Source of the DNA: Pollenia angustigena
Taxonomy: Eukaryota > Arthropoda > Insecta > Diptera > Polleniidae
Length of the DNA: 64,000 bases
NCBI GenBank assembly: GCA_930367215.1
Contig: OV884056.1
Coordinates: 251,127,127 to 251,191,126, forward strand
Direction: 5' to 3'
Under the pieces are notes generated by a model that saw only the letters and a program-made list of their open reading frames with translations, ran no database searches and was not told the DNA's origin. This document shows positions 31,131 to 44,072 of the stretch, in pieces; the stretch's first letter is position 1, and every line of letters starts with the position of its first letter. The translations under genes were made by a program, and so were the position numbers.

Positions 31131-31253
31131 AAATAAAAAAAATTTTATTTATATACTAACATAATAAGATAGTTTATGGACACAAAGGCTCTATTTCGGA
31201 AAGAAGCTTGTATGCAATGTGAAACTATGAACTGATTTTTACCATCCACACGC

Positions 31254-31732
31254 AGAGAAAAAACATGTTTAAATATGGTCACCTCCAACAATACTATGCT
31301 TAAAGAAAATTTTCACCACATAAATGTTTAATTTAACCATATTTGTGTCACCGACAACCATATTATGGTTAAATTAGTCCCCTATCAAGAAGCCACAACC
31401 ATATTATGGTTGCTTCTAAACATGTTATGTTTAAATATGACAATTATATGTTTTTAAATTAAAAATAATATTTTTCTCTTTTTCAAGAGCAACATGTTAT
31501 GGTTGAAAATCAACCATGCTATCATTAGTTTTAAACATATTTTAGTTATTATTAACCATAATATGTTTGGAGGCAACCATAATATGGTTGTGGCTTCTTG
31601 ATGGAGGACTATTTTAACCATAATATGGTTGTCGTTGACAATAATAATGTTAAATTTAACATATTATGGTAAAAATTTTCTTTAAACATAGAATTGTTGG
31701 AGGTGACCATATTTAAACATGTTTTTTCTCTG
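31254..31732. mobile_element. Palindromic MITE (CAGAGAAAAAACATG)
   Basis: Ends CAGAGAAAAAACATGTTTAA and complement, followed inward by GGTCACCTCCAACAAT. It is full of ACCATAATATGGTT-type short palindromes. No target duplication was resolved. Relatives at 40510-40960 and 40961-41345. Confidence 0.8.
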
Positions 31733-31818
31733 GGTGCACAGCTTACGATACGCTCTTTATAAAATCTCCTCCCGAAAATCACTTTCATACACCTAATAAT
31801 GTTTCTGAAACAAAACCA

Positions 31819-32839
31819 CACAGAAAAAATTATTTTTCCAATTCAAACAAAAAATTTGTAGAATCAAACAATTTTTTGTCTAAAATCGGTCCTACAAACA
31901 AATTCGCATATTCAAACAATTTGTTTGCATTTTCTTTATTAAAAAAACGCCGATTTTTTTCAAACAAATAATTTTACAGAATCAAACAAAAAGTTTACTG
32001 AAATTCATATAAATTTCAAACAAATAATTTTGCTGAATCAAACAAAAAAGTTTTGGCACAAGCAATGACGCGCACACATGCATGCACTGTTGGCGAAGAT
32101 GAAGCAGAGCAGAGCGGCCGGCTGGCTTTGAGACACATTTTTTTGTTGGAATAATTTTTGAACGAAGTCATATTTATACTCACAGTGTTTTTCTTCATCA
32201 TTCACTGTTGCTTTATCCTTTCCTTTGCTAATGAAGAAGAAATGTAACCAAAAACGGCGGCAGACCGACTCGATATGTTTTCCGCCATCATTCTATTTTT
32301 GTATTTGATGTATTTAAACAAACTATTTGAAAAAATTGAATACGGGATTTTGTTTTTTTTTACCAACTTTGAAACCAACTAAAAATTTATTTTGTTTCTT
32401 ATAATGTGTTTTTTCTGTTGTTTAAAAAAAATGAAACGTTTTTTTACCTGCTATTGTTTTTGTTGTTTTTTTTACTACAAACCTCGTCACGCTATTTTAT
32501 CATTTTTTTATTGCTGTACTTGTTTAAAGCGTCCAAAAGTAGACTGCATGTGTGTTTTGTTGTAGTTCTTATATTTCACATAAAGAAGTGTTGCTTACAA
32601 TCAATAAAAAAATGCAAAAAGACGACAACATTAAAGAGCGTTAAATATTTCATACAAAATTATGAAAACTTCAAACCAATAGCGCGCTTATTAAATTTTT
32701 GAAGAGTTGTCCACATTTTTGTTGGTTAAATAAAAATCAAACAAAAATATTGATTGAATCAGTAAAAAAATTTGTAGAAATCAAAAAAATTTCAAACAAG
32801 CGTTTGTTTGAAAATAATTCGGCAATAATTTTTTCTGTG
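31819..32839. mobile_element. TIR element with TCAAACAAA repeats
   Basis: Ends CACAGAAAAAATTATT and complement. The left third has repeated ATTCAAACAAATTTT/AATCAAACAAAAAG motifs, mirrored at the right end. About 1.0 kb; short hydrophobic frames inside are low-complexity and not called. Confidence 0.65.
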
Positions 32840-33092
32840 CAGATAATTTATTTAAATTGGGAAAAGATTTTTATAATACTCGACCTTACATTATTATAAT
32901 GTGAGGTAGGGTTTTATAAGATTGGCTTATGTAGTGGAGTTCGGTTATAACAGATAATTTTTTTCGTTTAAGGTGAAGTTCGCTATGGTATTTTATCATT
33001 AGAATCTATTCATTTTTTAAAACATATTTTCCTAAAACTGCAAAAAGGATTAAAAAATTATCGGGCACGGAACCATGTATTTGTGTTTGCAC

Positions 33093-35497
33093 TAGGGAGA
33101 TCGACCGAATAGTATTCGACCGGTTTAAGCCGATTATTTTAGTTTTGCACAGGTCGAATATCTTAAAATGTCCATTTTTCGAATATCGAATACACCGGTT
33201 ATTTTGGTAAAATAAACCGGTTATTTTTGTAATTTGTAATTTATATACATACGTTTTTCTTACTTTTGTTATAAATGTACCCGTAATTGAAGTATTTTTT
33301 TGGGCAAACTTAAATTGTTTATGAAGAACGACAAAACAAAATTTAACAAAATTCAAAAAATATAATGAGCAATGTAAATAAATACAAATCGATTATGTTA
33401 GCGTGTGTTCTTGTAACAAAAACCTAAAACAATTTAAAATACAAAAAAAATTTTTTTTTTTCAGCTTAAAAAGTAATTAGCAATTGGACAGTATTCTAAA
33501 TATTATATACATTTTTATAAAGATGTCATCTCTGGTGATATTTCGAACTGATTTAAAAGACAGAGGTGCATAAAAGGCCCTAAAATGATGTTGTAAAGGT
33601 TCTTCAACGTCACGACTTATTAGTCACCTTTAGTTAGTCCACAAGCTTGCCATAAATATACGCCAAGTAAAACTTGACTCTGTTCCAAGTAGTTCTTAAG
33701 AGACCGCAAATAATACTTTACTAAAATATGCTGCCAAAAATGAATGAAAAACTCTTAAGTAGTTCTAGCATAACTTCATGCCTAAAACTATAACATACCG
33801 GCGGAATCAACGATATGGGAAAATTCATCAGTTTTATTTATTAAAACACCAAGAACTTAAAACAAAATTGAAGGAATCAAACAAAGTTATGAAAAGTTTA
33901 AAATTGTAATCGACGACTTGAAAGATATTTTCATACAAAAAGGATGTTCATATTACTATTCGTTTCTATAATGCTGAAACAAAATAATTTAAAAAAAATA
34001 ATAAAATAAGAAGTTTTGTTTGCAAATTTTAAAAAATATGGTTGAAGTCTGCTGATTCATATAGACTTGATTAGCCACCAACAAATTAAAACTCGTTTAA
34101 AATAAATATTTTAGAATATCACAAATAAAAAATTTATTAAATTCCTATAATTTTTTAGGAAGCTATTAAATATTTGACGTCCGACACGTAACCACCAGTT
34201 TTCTTAAAGAATTGTTTGCTTTTGCAAAACGTTTGGCTAGAGCAAACATTATTAACCAGTTTTTAAATTAGTACATATGTAATACAATTATGATAAATAG
34301 AAATTATAAAAAATAAAGCTTAAGCTTGATCAATTTACTGGTCACTCTTTTTTTGTGGATTCTATCGTCAAATATTTGTTAGGTCTGAACAAACATACCT
34401 AAAGTAATATCTATGTTATTTGTTGGCTCATTTACCTTCGTGAATTGTAGTTTTTTAAAACTTTTTCTATAGCTTCACTTCGGAAAATCAAATCTTGTAA
34501 CGTTAATTTAACCGCCTTATACTAAATGCAAATGGATCAAACTTTGCAGGCATACATATTCCCGATGACAGTACACGAATACATGGGCGTAGCCAGGCTA
34601 AAATCTAGGGGGGCGGGCAAATTTTTTTTTAAATGTTCTTTTCAAGGACCCTAAATAATAATTATGCTAATTTTTCAGGTACCAAAAAATTGACCACTTT
34701 TAAGAAATATTGTAAAAAATTGTTCATAATTATTATGTATAATGAAAATAAATATTTGTTAAACATAACTATTTTATCCAATTAATATCTTTTTACATTG
34801 GCTCATAACTATTATGATCGATAAATATTTATTTCTCTTACAGATAACTATTACTTAAGATTTTTATTGTTTTTATTTACGATAATAATTATTTTGAGAA
34901 TTTTCTTGATATTAATTGTTTTATTTTTGCAGATTATGCATGTGCATATATACATACACATTAAAATTATTGTTTTTATTTACGATAATAATTATTTTGA
35001 ATATTTTCTTGATATTAATTGTTCTATTTTTGCAGATTATACATGTGCATATATAAATACACATTAAAATTAGTTATAACTGTTATGTTATTTCTTATTT
35101 ATAACTATTAAAAATAATTATTAATATATCTTTCGAATAGTAATAGTTATGTTTGAGAAATACTTTTATTTGATACCCATAATAGTTATCATAATTTTTT
35201 AAGAATAAAAATTGGAAATAATAATTATTCTTAATAAATAAAATATAAATTTATTCGTAATTATTATTCGCAATTTTTATCGAATAAAAGTTATAACAAT
35301 TAAGTCCTTCGTTCTTTTTTAAGAAAAGCGATTCTTAAAAAAATTTTTTTTAAATGTTCTTATATTCAAATTAACTTTTTATTATAAAAACTAATTTGAT
35401 ATATGTATTTTTATGTTAACCGGTTTTTTTTAAATAGCAGCTATTCGGAATATTCGAATACCGGTTTTTGAAAAAAGTCGAATAATCGATCTACCTA
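33093..35497. mobile_element. hAT-type TIR element, 2.4 kb, no intact gene
   Basis: Ends TAGGGAGATCGACCGAATA and complement of TAGGTAGATCGATTATTCGA. Flanks GTTTGCAC (33085-33092) and ATGTGCAC (35498-35505) match at 6 of 8. Inside, CCGGTT-containing subterminal repeats occur at both ends and a 104-bp duplication lies at 34866-35068. No transposase frame. Confidence 0.7.
34866..35068. repeat. 104-bp tandem duplication
   Basis: Two copies of TTTTTATTTACGATAATAAT ... TGTGCATATA(T/A)ACATACACATTA (starts 34866 and about 34970), differing at a few positions. Confidence 0.8.
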
Positions 35498-35817
35498 ATG
35501 TGCACATAATATTAATCTTTAAATAAATCTGTTGTTTTCTTTTAGAAATCGGAATTAATAACTTCTCTTTTAAAAAATGTTTTTCTATTCAAAATAAATT
35601 TTAACACTTATTAATTCAACAAATTTACAAAGAGTTTGCAAATATTGTCTCACATCTTTGCAAGCATTTCTTCACTTATTTCCTTTTAAGTTAAAAAAAA
35701 CCCAGATAAAAACATCTTCCCAAACTAGACTCTGTGTCTGTAGACCATCTTTTTATGTAAGTATTAAGATTAAATTCCCAAAATTATTTTACTGCAAATT
35801 AAATTATTTTCGAATCA

Positions 35818-36049
35818 GGGGGCAAATTATGGCAGTCGTGATCGAATACTTTTTCGATTCGAAAGCATTTTTATTTATAATTCTTTCTGTCCATACTAAA
35901 CGGATCGAAATAAATTTCTTGTGTTGTAAAGCACTTATTTGAGTTTTCACAACACTGAAAAAATAATAACGATTCGTTCAGTATCTACTGAAATAAAATT
36001 TCTTTCGAATCGAAAAAGTATTCGATCACGACTGCCATAATTTGCCCCC
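35818..36049. mobile_element. Hairpin MITE GGGGGCAAATTATGGC
   Basis: Perfect ends GGGGGCAAATTATGGCAGTC and complement; the similarity extends about 48 bp inward (GATTCGAAAG). 232 bp, able to fold on itself almost end to end. Older relative in intron 5 at 15434-15665. Confidence 0.8.
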
Positions 36050-36337
36050 AGTTCACATTTGCCCAAAACTCCCACCTATAAAAAGCTTTAACTTCCTTTT
36101 AATGTTAAGATTAATAAACAATTTAGGGACCGTCCCTAAAATCCCTTTTAAGACAAAAAAATTTCATATGGATGTCAATATCTAGATAGTATTCGGCACA
36201 AATAACTCTTATATGAAGTTTAACCTCTTAACATAATTTTGTTTTCTTGAGCCGATGATCTTAAAAATTCGTTTGTAAATACTTTAGTGTTTGGGCTTTA
36301 AATGGAACTGTTAAATTTGTTGAATATTTTATTTTTA

Positions 36338-36556
36338 GGCCCGTTTTCACAACTTACCGATAGCTAAAGGTAGGATTGTATCGGCCGTATAAAAACTGTT
36401 CCACTATTGCAACTTTGCTTTTACCTAACAGGTAGGATGAACCTTTATTAACTTTATCGCTAACTTTAGGTTAAAGTAAAGTTTTAGTAATGGAACACTT
36501 TTTATCAGGCCATTTCAAGTCTACTTTCAGCTATCGGTAAGTTGTGAAAACGGATC
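36338..36556. mobile_element. Harbinger-like MITE, TTA duplication
   Basis: Ends GGCCCGTTTTCACAACTTAC and complement of GATCCGTTTTCACAACTTAC, flanked by TTA (36335-36337, 36557-36559). 219 bp. A CAGCTATCGGTAAGTTGTG segment makes the ends strongly palindromic. Confidence 0.82.
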
Positions 36557-36899
36557 TTAAACTAACAATTTTTGAATTTTTTTGGGGCATATTTTTAACA
36601 ATTTTCAGGGAATATTTTCAAATTTTTACTGCATATTTAATGCGCATAAACGTGTTCTTAGAGCATATTTCTGGTTTGCCTGGTTATTATTTTCATGATT
36701 GACCTATAATAAAAATCTGAAACGACATCTCAAAACATTCGCGTTTAAAAATACAAGATATCATTTTATTTGGCTATTGCTACAACAAGTTAGGTAATAA
36801 TATAAAATTTGTATTTGCCAGTTACAGTGTATTACACTGTAACTAAAAATTTTACAATTTTAAAATTTGTAAAATATATAAAAGTCATCTGGCCACCTT

Positions 36900-37302
36900 A
36901 TCACACAACCTCAAACTTTAGGTATAAAGCTTTCTGTAAAAAACCATACTAGTGTGCGATTTTGTGTTAGTTGTGCGTGAGAAATCAAACAAGTCGGAAT
37001 AAATTTGCAGTTGGTGCTTACATACGCTTTTATTTTGTTTTGCTTAGCTTTTTTTTTTGTATCTCAAACATTTTTGTTGAATTCAATAAATTTAAAAATT
37101 AAATAAACAAATTTTAAAAAAATATTGCTTCTATAAAAGAAATATACTTAACAAACGATAAGTTTAAAGTTCAAAACTAAGAACAATAATAAAGGAAATT
37201 AAACGAATCTGATCAAAAATAAAAGAAGGAAAACAACAAAATAATAAATAAATAAAAATAAAACAAAAGAATTTTCATTCAAAAGTGGATTAATTTTTGA
37301 AG
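36900..37302 (+). promoter_or_regulatory. Candidate promoter and non-coding first exon
   Basis: TATAAAG at 36923-36929 is followed 25-30 bp later by CTAGTGTG, then by an A-rich leader and a good donor GAAG|GTATGAGT at 37302/37303. No coding exon follows in the window, so the gene, if real, would have a very long first intron or lie downstream. Weak call. Confidence 0.2.
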
Positions 37303-37859
37303 GTATGAGTTATAAGCATGTGTTAGTGTACATATGTAAATACAATACATAATTGTATGATTATATATGTACTTATTTATTAGTTTTCTGCTATTACTAT
37401 CAAAACGTTTTACAAAAAAATAAAAAACAAAACAATAATCAAAACAAAACTACGCACAAAATTATGTACCCTCAGTAGGGTTGGCAAATCTTTTTCAAAT
37501 TTGATTTCCGAATTGTAAATTTGTATCCCCAAAAATGATTGTTTTCATACCCAAAATATCCCCACTGAATTAATTTGTATCCACAAAAATATCCCCACTG
37601 AAATTTTATTTAAAATTTGTCATAAAATATTTTATTTGTATTGCAATTCATATTTATTTACACCAATTCAATAAATGTTAATTTGATTTAGAAAGTAAAA
37701 AAAACTGACAATCAAATTTATCATACTCCTCAATTTATTGGTACATATTTCTTTAATTAAACAGTTTATCATTTCTGGTGATGGTTCATACGGGTCGCAA
37801 CAAATTGAATTATTTTTAAAATAAGTATTAATTCGTAACGGATTTTATTTCGTGTTATA
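37303..37859. other. AT-rich, one possible element end
   Basis: CAGTAGGGTTGGCAAATC near 37475 with repeated AATATCCCCACTGAA (37557, 37587) looks like one end of a repeat. No partner end was found. Confidence 0.35.
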
Positions 37860-38180
37860 CCTACACCACAATAGAGGAGGGGGTGTTAAGAGTTTGTTTT
37901 GATGTTTGTAACACCCTAAAATATTGGCCCTAGTCCCACCTTAAAGTTTACCGACCGGCTGGCTGTCCATTGTACGCAAAGTACAAGTTGCAATTTTAAA
38001 GATAATTTGATGAAATTTTATAACACAAAAAAAAAAGTTTAATTTAAAATATTGGATTTTTTCTTTTTCTATGACAATATGGTTACAAGCGGCGCACACA
38101 GGGACAAATTGCAAATTTAGTGCGACAAAATTATTTACTTCATATGGATTCAACAAATTTTTATAAAGTTAGATACCGTA
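37860..38180. repeat. Dispersed fly repeat, copy 2
   Basis: Contains GTTTGTAACACCCTAAAATATTGG, ACCGACCGGCTGGCTGTCCA and CGCAAAGTACAAG, shared with the copies near 30.9, 42.8 and 62.5 kb. Confidence 0.6.
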
Positions 38181-38204
38181 AGGTTTTTAGGGTCGCTGAT
38201 AAGT

Positions 38205-38440
38205 TTTAAAAAATTCAAAATGGCGGATCCAATATGGCGGACAATTTTCAAACATTTGATCGAATTGGCTTAAAACTTTTTACTCGGGATTTTTTGGGGT
38301 TGCTGATAATGAATCTGATGCTAGTTTTTAAAAATTAAAAATGGCGGATCCAACATGACGTACAATTTTTTAAAAATCGATCGCTTTCGCTTAAAACTTA
38401 TTACACAAGATTTTTTGTGTTAGTTTTTAAAAATTATAAA
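38205..38440. repeat. Two ~122-bp repeats with ATGGCGGATCCAA
   Basis: Units start near 38217 and 38339; each has AAAATGGCGGATCCAA, GTACAATTTT-like and GCTTAAAACTT segments. Confidence 0.65.
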
Positions 38441-40125
38441 TTAAAATTTTAAAACATTAGGCCTAATTTAAAACTCAAAACGAGAATACTTATAAAAAGA
38501 GGAATTAATAAATATATTTTACATAAAATAATAAGAAATATAATTAATTATTTTAATTTTTTTTTAAATCATCAAGATGACATACGGGGACATAATATTA
38601 ATTTTATTCTAGATTAACATCTTCATAGTCTTGGACGCCACCAAAATCCTGCTTAAATTTTCTTCTTCGTATTTAAATCTTTCATTAAATTTTGCTTTAC
38701 CTTTTTCTAAAATATTTTCGTGCACACAAGTATTTTGTGATAATACTGTATTCTGTGATAATACTGCACTGAATGAAAAATTTAGCTTTTGCGGCTCTGT
38801 TAGTAACAATTTAGTTACGGAATTCTCCTTTTTATATTTTTTCGAAGCAGTTTAAGTATACGTCATTGGTACATACAAGTATTTTGTGAGGAGACTGCAC
38901 AGAATGAAAAATTTGGTGAATTCAAAAATGTAATTTGCATATGGGATTTTCAGAATTAGGTGTATTACCAAAAAAAAAAGCAGGCTCTATTTATTGAAAG
39001 GGGAAACGGGGGGATCTCCACTTGACTTTTTTACACTTATTAATTATTGTTTTTTTTTGACTTATATGGTAAAGTCGTGGAACTGTTTGGAACTTTTTTA
39101 TACTGATACTTAAAAATATATTTAAAAAATTTAAGCTGTAAATTTACGAAAAATTGTCGAGTGTAGCAACAATAAACGCTAAAGATGTTGCCGACAGGTA
39201 TAAGTGCGTGTAACAGATAATAATATTTTGCACGCACGTACAGACTAATGTGATGCGTTAAAAAATAAAAACTTATAGGTTAATTGCGTACTGGTATATA
39301 GAACATATTAAGTGCAATAGTGGTTACATATTACAAAATAAAAAAATTCCATTTTTGTCGTCGTAATTCGGTTATTTGTCCCTGTTTGCGGCGTATAAAA
39401 CAGAATAAGATGTTGTTAAAAATACTACGTTTAAATTTGAAAACGTATCTACGGCACATACTACTACTTTCATACGGTGCAATTGTGTTCGTACGGATAA
39501 TAAAAATTCCCAAAATTAAAACAAAAATTCTCAACAAGTCTCCAAATCCCTGTTTCCGAAATTAAATCCCTAATTTGTTGATAAATACCCCAACATGTCA
39601 ACTCTGGCCTCCAATTACAATAAAAAAATCCACATTTACTACAAAACAAACCAAAGCAGAGAGCAGAACACAATCGTTCTCGCAGCTGCAGCAGCAAACC
39701 ATCAGAAATTCAACAGTTTTATTTTGTTTGTTTTGATTTTTGTTTTTGTTGTTTTTACGATAAAAATTAAATGATTTCAAGTGTTACCAAGAGCGTTTAT
39801 TAAATGACACCAATTAAAATTTATGAAAGTAAATTAATAGATAAAGTTAATTGTGATAAATTTATTTAAGTTTTTTATTAGTTTTTAGAACATACATATT
39901 TTGGTTTTTTTGTTAACAATTAAAAAAAATAATACATAAAAAAACAAGCAACAATATATAAGTCTTATTTATACCTAGGTATACCTACCTATATGACAAT
40001 AATAATAAGGCACTGATGTACATATGTATTTATGTACGTTAAGGGTAATATATATGTAATTATGTAGTTCTGTCAATTTAAAAGTTCCTAAAGTTTTTAG
40101 TTTAATTACTGGTTTATTCATTATA
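38441..40125. other. Largely unassigned AT-rich stretch
   Basis: No family recognised. A GC-richer patch at 39650-39720 (GCAGAGAGCAGAACACAATC, CTCGCAGCTGCAGCAGCAAA) resembles fly 5' leader sequence, but no start codon or splice site supports a gene. Confidence 0.3.
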
Positions 40126-42730
40126 GGGTAAGTGTACCAGTAGTCGGCACTTTAACTTTTTTTTCTTTTTTAAACTGGTGCCATAACGTACACAAACGTG
40201 ATACTGGGATGGCAACTAGCCACTACAGTTCAGTAATATGTATATTTTCGATTCATATAAGAGTTTTTAGACACATTCTATATTAAATTTGAGTAATTTT
40301 ACTTTTTCCTAAAATACACGGCATTTGCCAGTAGTCGGCATACGATGTTCCAATCCTCGGCATGTAATGATCCTATTGTCGGCATGGTCATTTTTAAAGA
40401 AACAAACCAATTTATTCACGAATTTAATTGATATTTTATTGAAAATTTAAGCTTTTTACTTTCTAAAATGCTTAAAATGTACATTTGTACGTTTAAGTAG
40501 GCATTACACGCAAAGACAAAAATGTTTTAATATGGTCACCTCCAAGAAAACCATTTTTAAAGCTAATTTTGAACATATTATGTTTAGTTTACCCATATTA
40601 TTGTCTCCGACAACCATATTATGGTTAAATTAGTCCTCCATCAAGACGCCATACCCGTATTATGGTTGCCTCAAAACATGTTGTGGTTCATTATGACAAT
40701 AATTTGTTTTCAAATTAACAATAGTTGTTCCTCTTTTGCAAGAGCAACATGCTATGGTTGAAAAAAAACATGCTAATAAAAGTGTTAAACATATTTTATT
40801 TATTAACCGTAACATGTTCGGAGGCAACCATAAAATGGTTGTGGCTTCTTGATGGACGACTTATTTAACCATAATATGATTGTCGGAGACAACAATATGG
40901 TTAAATTAAACATAATAAGTTCAAAATTTTCTTTAAAAATAGTTTTGTTGGACGTAGAAAAAAAGGTTTCACCTCCAACAAAACTATTTTTAACGAGAAA
41001 TTTAATACATATTATGGTTAGTTTAACCATATTGTTGTAGTCACAACCATATTTTGATGTTATTGCTAAATATGACAATAACTTGTTTACCACTAATAGT
41101 TCTATTTACTAATAGAATTTTCCTCTTTTCCAAGAGCAACATGCTATGGCTAACCATGCTTTGATAGGTGATAAATATATTTTTGTTATTACCCAAAACA
41201 TGTTTGAAGGCAACAATAATGTGGTTGTTTCTTCTTGATGAAGGACTATTTTAACCAAAATCACCGGTGACAAAATTATTGTTAAATTAACCATATGATG
41301 TAAGATGTTTTCTTTTAAATAAGTTTTGTTGGAGGCAGAGCTATAAAAATCTGAAATCAAAATGATTTCAATCAAACTGATTTGATTCTTTGATTTCGAA
41401 ATGATTTTAAATTTGTAAGGAGAGTCATTTGAAGGAATCAAAGATTTTGATTCTGATTTCATTTTTATTGCAATAAGTGAATTTGAATGTTATATTTTAT
41501 TGGAATCAATTAAAATATAAATTGAATTAAAAAATTTTTACTTTCAACATCTTATCGCCATTACATATTTTGGACGGATCATCCAAAATATCAACAACAA
41601 TTTGTTCGATGAGATGGGTTTTCTTCAGGGACTTTAGCTCGTCCTTTACTAATTGCCTCTGATTTCTTAACAGCTAAGCTTAAATGCAGATTCAAGGACG
41701 ATAATTTTTAAGTAGTATGGTGCGTCCATCTTCCTTTATAATCGCTTAAACTGTGTTCAGAATGTAATCAATTTTTACCGGAAGTTTGCATTTGGAGAGG
41801 ACGAGCCACTATTTTACTAACTTATCCTGTTTAGCATTTGACTAAACTTGTATTCTGTCATGTAAAGTGAAGCTTGGAAAGCTTCATTTCTGGCTGGCAC
41901 CTAGTAAAGATATCAAACCATTTATTTGTAGGGCCACTTCAGTAAATTTAAACATTAACATTTTCTTACTTCTCATATTTAACTTTACTGAAATAAGTAT
42001 GTTAATGAAATGCAAGTATCTAATAGTCCTTACAAATTTTAAAAAATATACTGTTTTGGGACCCCATATACAGTTAAACTAGAAATAAAATTGCTGCCGA
42101 CTTTAGGACAACACTTATCCTATAGTCGGCAGGTCATGAGATACTCAAAAGAAATCATGCCGACTACTGGGTAAACTCGTTTTAAACTCATTTTCTGTTA
42201 TCTCAGAGGCAAGAGGCACGATTGATGAACAATTTACTCAAATTTGAGTGTAATCAGAGAAAAATACTGATTTGCCAGTAGTCGGCACCCAATGCCGACC
42301 AAAGGAAATTTTGAAAATTTTTGTTCCTAATGTCGGCACCCAACAAAATTAATAAAATATTTACTTTTTGTAAATTTTTTTACTTTTACGACAAAATTGA
42401 ATAGACTTTTTACCTTTTTAAACTTTATAAGTAATACACTTCCCATAAAAAATATGTCTATTTGCCTTTTAAAGTTAGCTGTAACACTAATTTTTTTTTT
42501 GAAAAACAAGGGTCACCGCACAAGTTCAAGAGCTTGTTACTCAAGACTTCAAAATTTGGCAAAAATACTCATCTTACTCCAATTTAATTATTACTAATGG
42601 AAAAATGAGTAAATTTTCTTGACAAACTTGATGCTATTTATTAATGTTAAAACCGCATTTCTTATTTATTAACGTTTAAATGCAAAATATGCCGACTACT
42701 GGGACATGCCGACTTTAGGAACACTTACCC
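40126..42730. mobile_element. TIR element with many CAGTAGTCGGCA subterminal repeats, TA duplication
   Basis: Ends GGGTAAGTGTACCAGTAGTC and complement of GGGTAAGTGTTCCTAAAGTC, flanked by TA (40124-40125, 42731-42732). At least twelve copies of the GTCGGCA/TGCCGAC core lie within about 260 bp of the left end and 640 bp of the right, in both orientations. No intact transposase. The MITE copies at 40510-41345 are inserted inside. Confidence 0.75.
40510..41345. mobile_element. Two diverged copies of the 31254 MITE, side by side
   Basis: First copy about 40510-40960, second about 40961-41345. They share GGTCACCTCCAA, ACCATATTATGGTTAAATTA and CTCTTTTGCAAGAGCAACAT with 31254-31732. The second copy lacks its outer left end. 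Confidence 0.7.
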
Positions 42731-42732
42731 TA

Positions 42733-43345
42733 CCCACATAACAATAGTGTGAGGGTGTAATGCGTTGGGCATGATGTTTCTAACACCTTAAAATATTGGT
42801 CATACACCCAACTGTTATTACACCGTTCGAGTTAGAATCACTTTCTGAGTCTATCTAACGATATCAGTCCGGCTGGCACACTGTTAATGCAAACCTTGTT
42901 TGCAAAGTAGGTATAGGTCGTAATTTCGGAGATAATAATTGGGAAGAATGCAATCTAAATCATTTGACCAAATTTTGTTGGAATCGGTCCATTAATAACC
43001 ATAGCTCCCATACAGACACTACTCCCGAAAATACCTTTTAATGACAACACTTTTTTAAATCAAAATTGGCGGCAATAATACGATAGCTACTGTGTCATGA
43101 CAAAATTTTGTGCTGGTAGGTCCAAAATTAACCATAGGTCCCATATAAGCCCCCATCCTTAAATCACTTAAAGCTAAATAATCTCATAAAGATGAGGATT
43201 TCTAAATAAAACGCGGCCCAAAGAACTTTTACATGAATCTTAGCCTCATAACATAAATTTGTTGTTGTTTGTACACTCTCAAAAATTTTGCGTTAAATAG
43301 TGTAGTGTAGTGTAGGGTATCATATGGTCGGGCTTGACCGACTAT
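42733..43345. repeat. Dispersed fly repeat, copy 3 (longest)
   Basis: From ACATAACAATAGTGTGAGGG to the terminal GTCGGGCTTGACCGAC hairpin at about 43327. Middle parts read GGTCCATTAATAACCATAGC and CTCCCATACAGACACTACTC. Confidence 0.65.
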
Positions 43346-43944
43346 ACTTTCTTATTTGTTTTATTTTACTTTATTATTAGAGTACTTATGATTATTACCT
43401 CTACTGTATTTATACACACATAAATACATTTATAAGATTGTAAAACTATTACAAAATATGCCATCCGTATTTATCGCCTTGTAAACATATTGAAAATAAA
43501 AATAACTATAATCATAAGTATGTAAGCATATTAGCATCAGTCACACCCTACACTAAAAGCTGAAAAATTTACTTTGAACTAGTCCTATAATGAGATTTGG
43601 GAATTTCGTGGTTTCGTCTATTATTTTGAATGTTTAACTTAAAGATCTTCTTCTTGCTTATCAAGAACTCCAAACCAATTAATTATTTATCTCAACACTT
43701 TTTACATCATTAAGCCTGATTTAACATGCCCGTTTGCTAAATTGTAGTTAAAGCAAAAAAAAAAAAAATACGTCACCAAGCGTTTAATTTGTTTACCCAT
43801 AAAATTTAAATTTTGAATGTTTGTTTTTTGTTTTACAAAAAACGTATTACGCAAAAAAAAAAAAAAAAAAATCCAAGAAAAAAGTAAACAAGTATAGTCA
43901 GTAAAATCCAATCGCCTACACTGAAGTACATATTTACAGAATAA
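43346..43944. other. Unassigned AT-rich stretch
   Basis: Poly-A runs (43755-43770, 43853-43871) but no gene or bounded repeat. Confidence 0.35.
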
Positions 43945-43972
43945 CTAGATGACCCGTGCGAATATTTCGCAC
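43945..43972 (-). mobile_element. Possible Helitron 3' terminus
   Basis: On the - strand, a perfect 7-bp hairpin GTGCGAA-ATA-TTCGCAC (43956-43972) is followed after 7 nt by CTAG (43945-43948) and then T, the usual layout of a Helitron 3' end. The body would extend to higher coordinates. No Rep/helicase frame was found there. Confidence 0.45.
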
Positions 43973-44072
43973 CGTTAGTTATCATTTTTGTAACATGAAA
44001 TGAAAATAATTAATAGAAATTTTAGTAACTTCAATACATTTTATTAAAAGTATAATAATATAAGAAATCATA

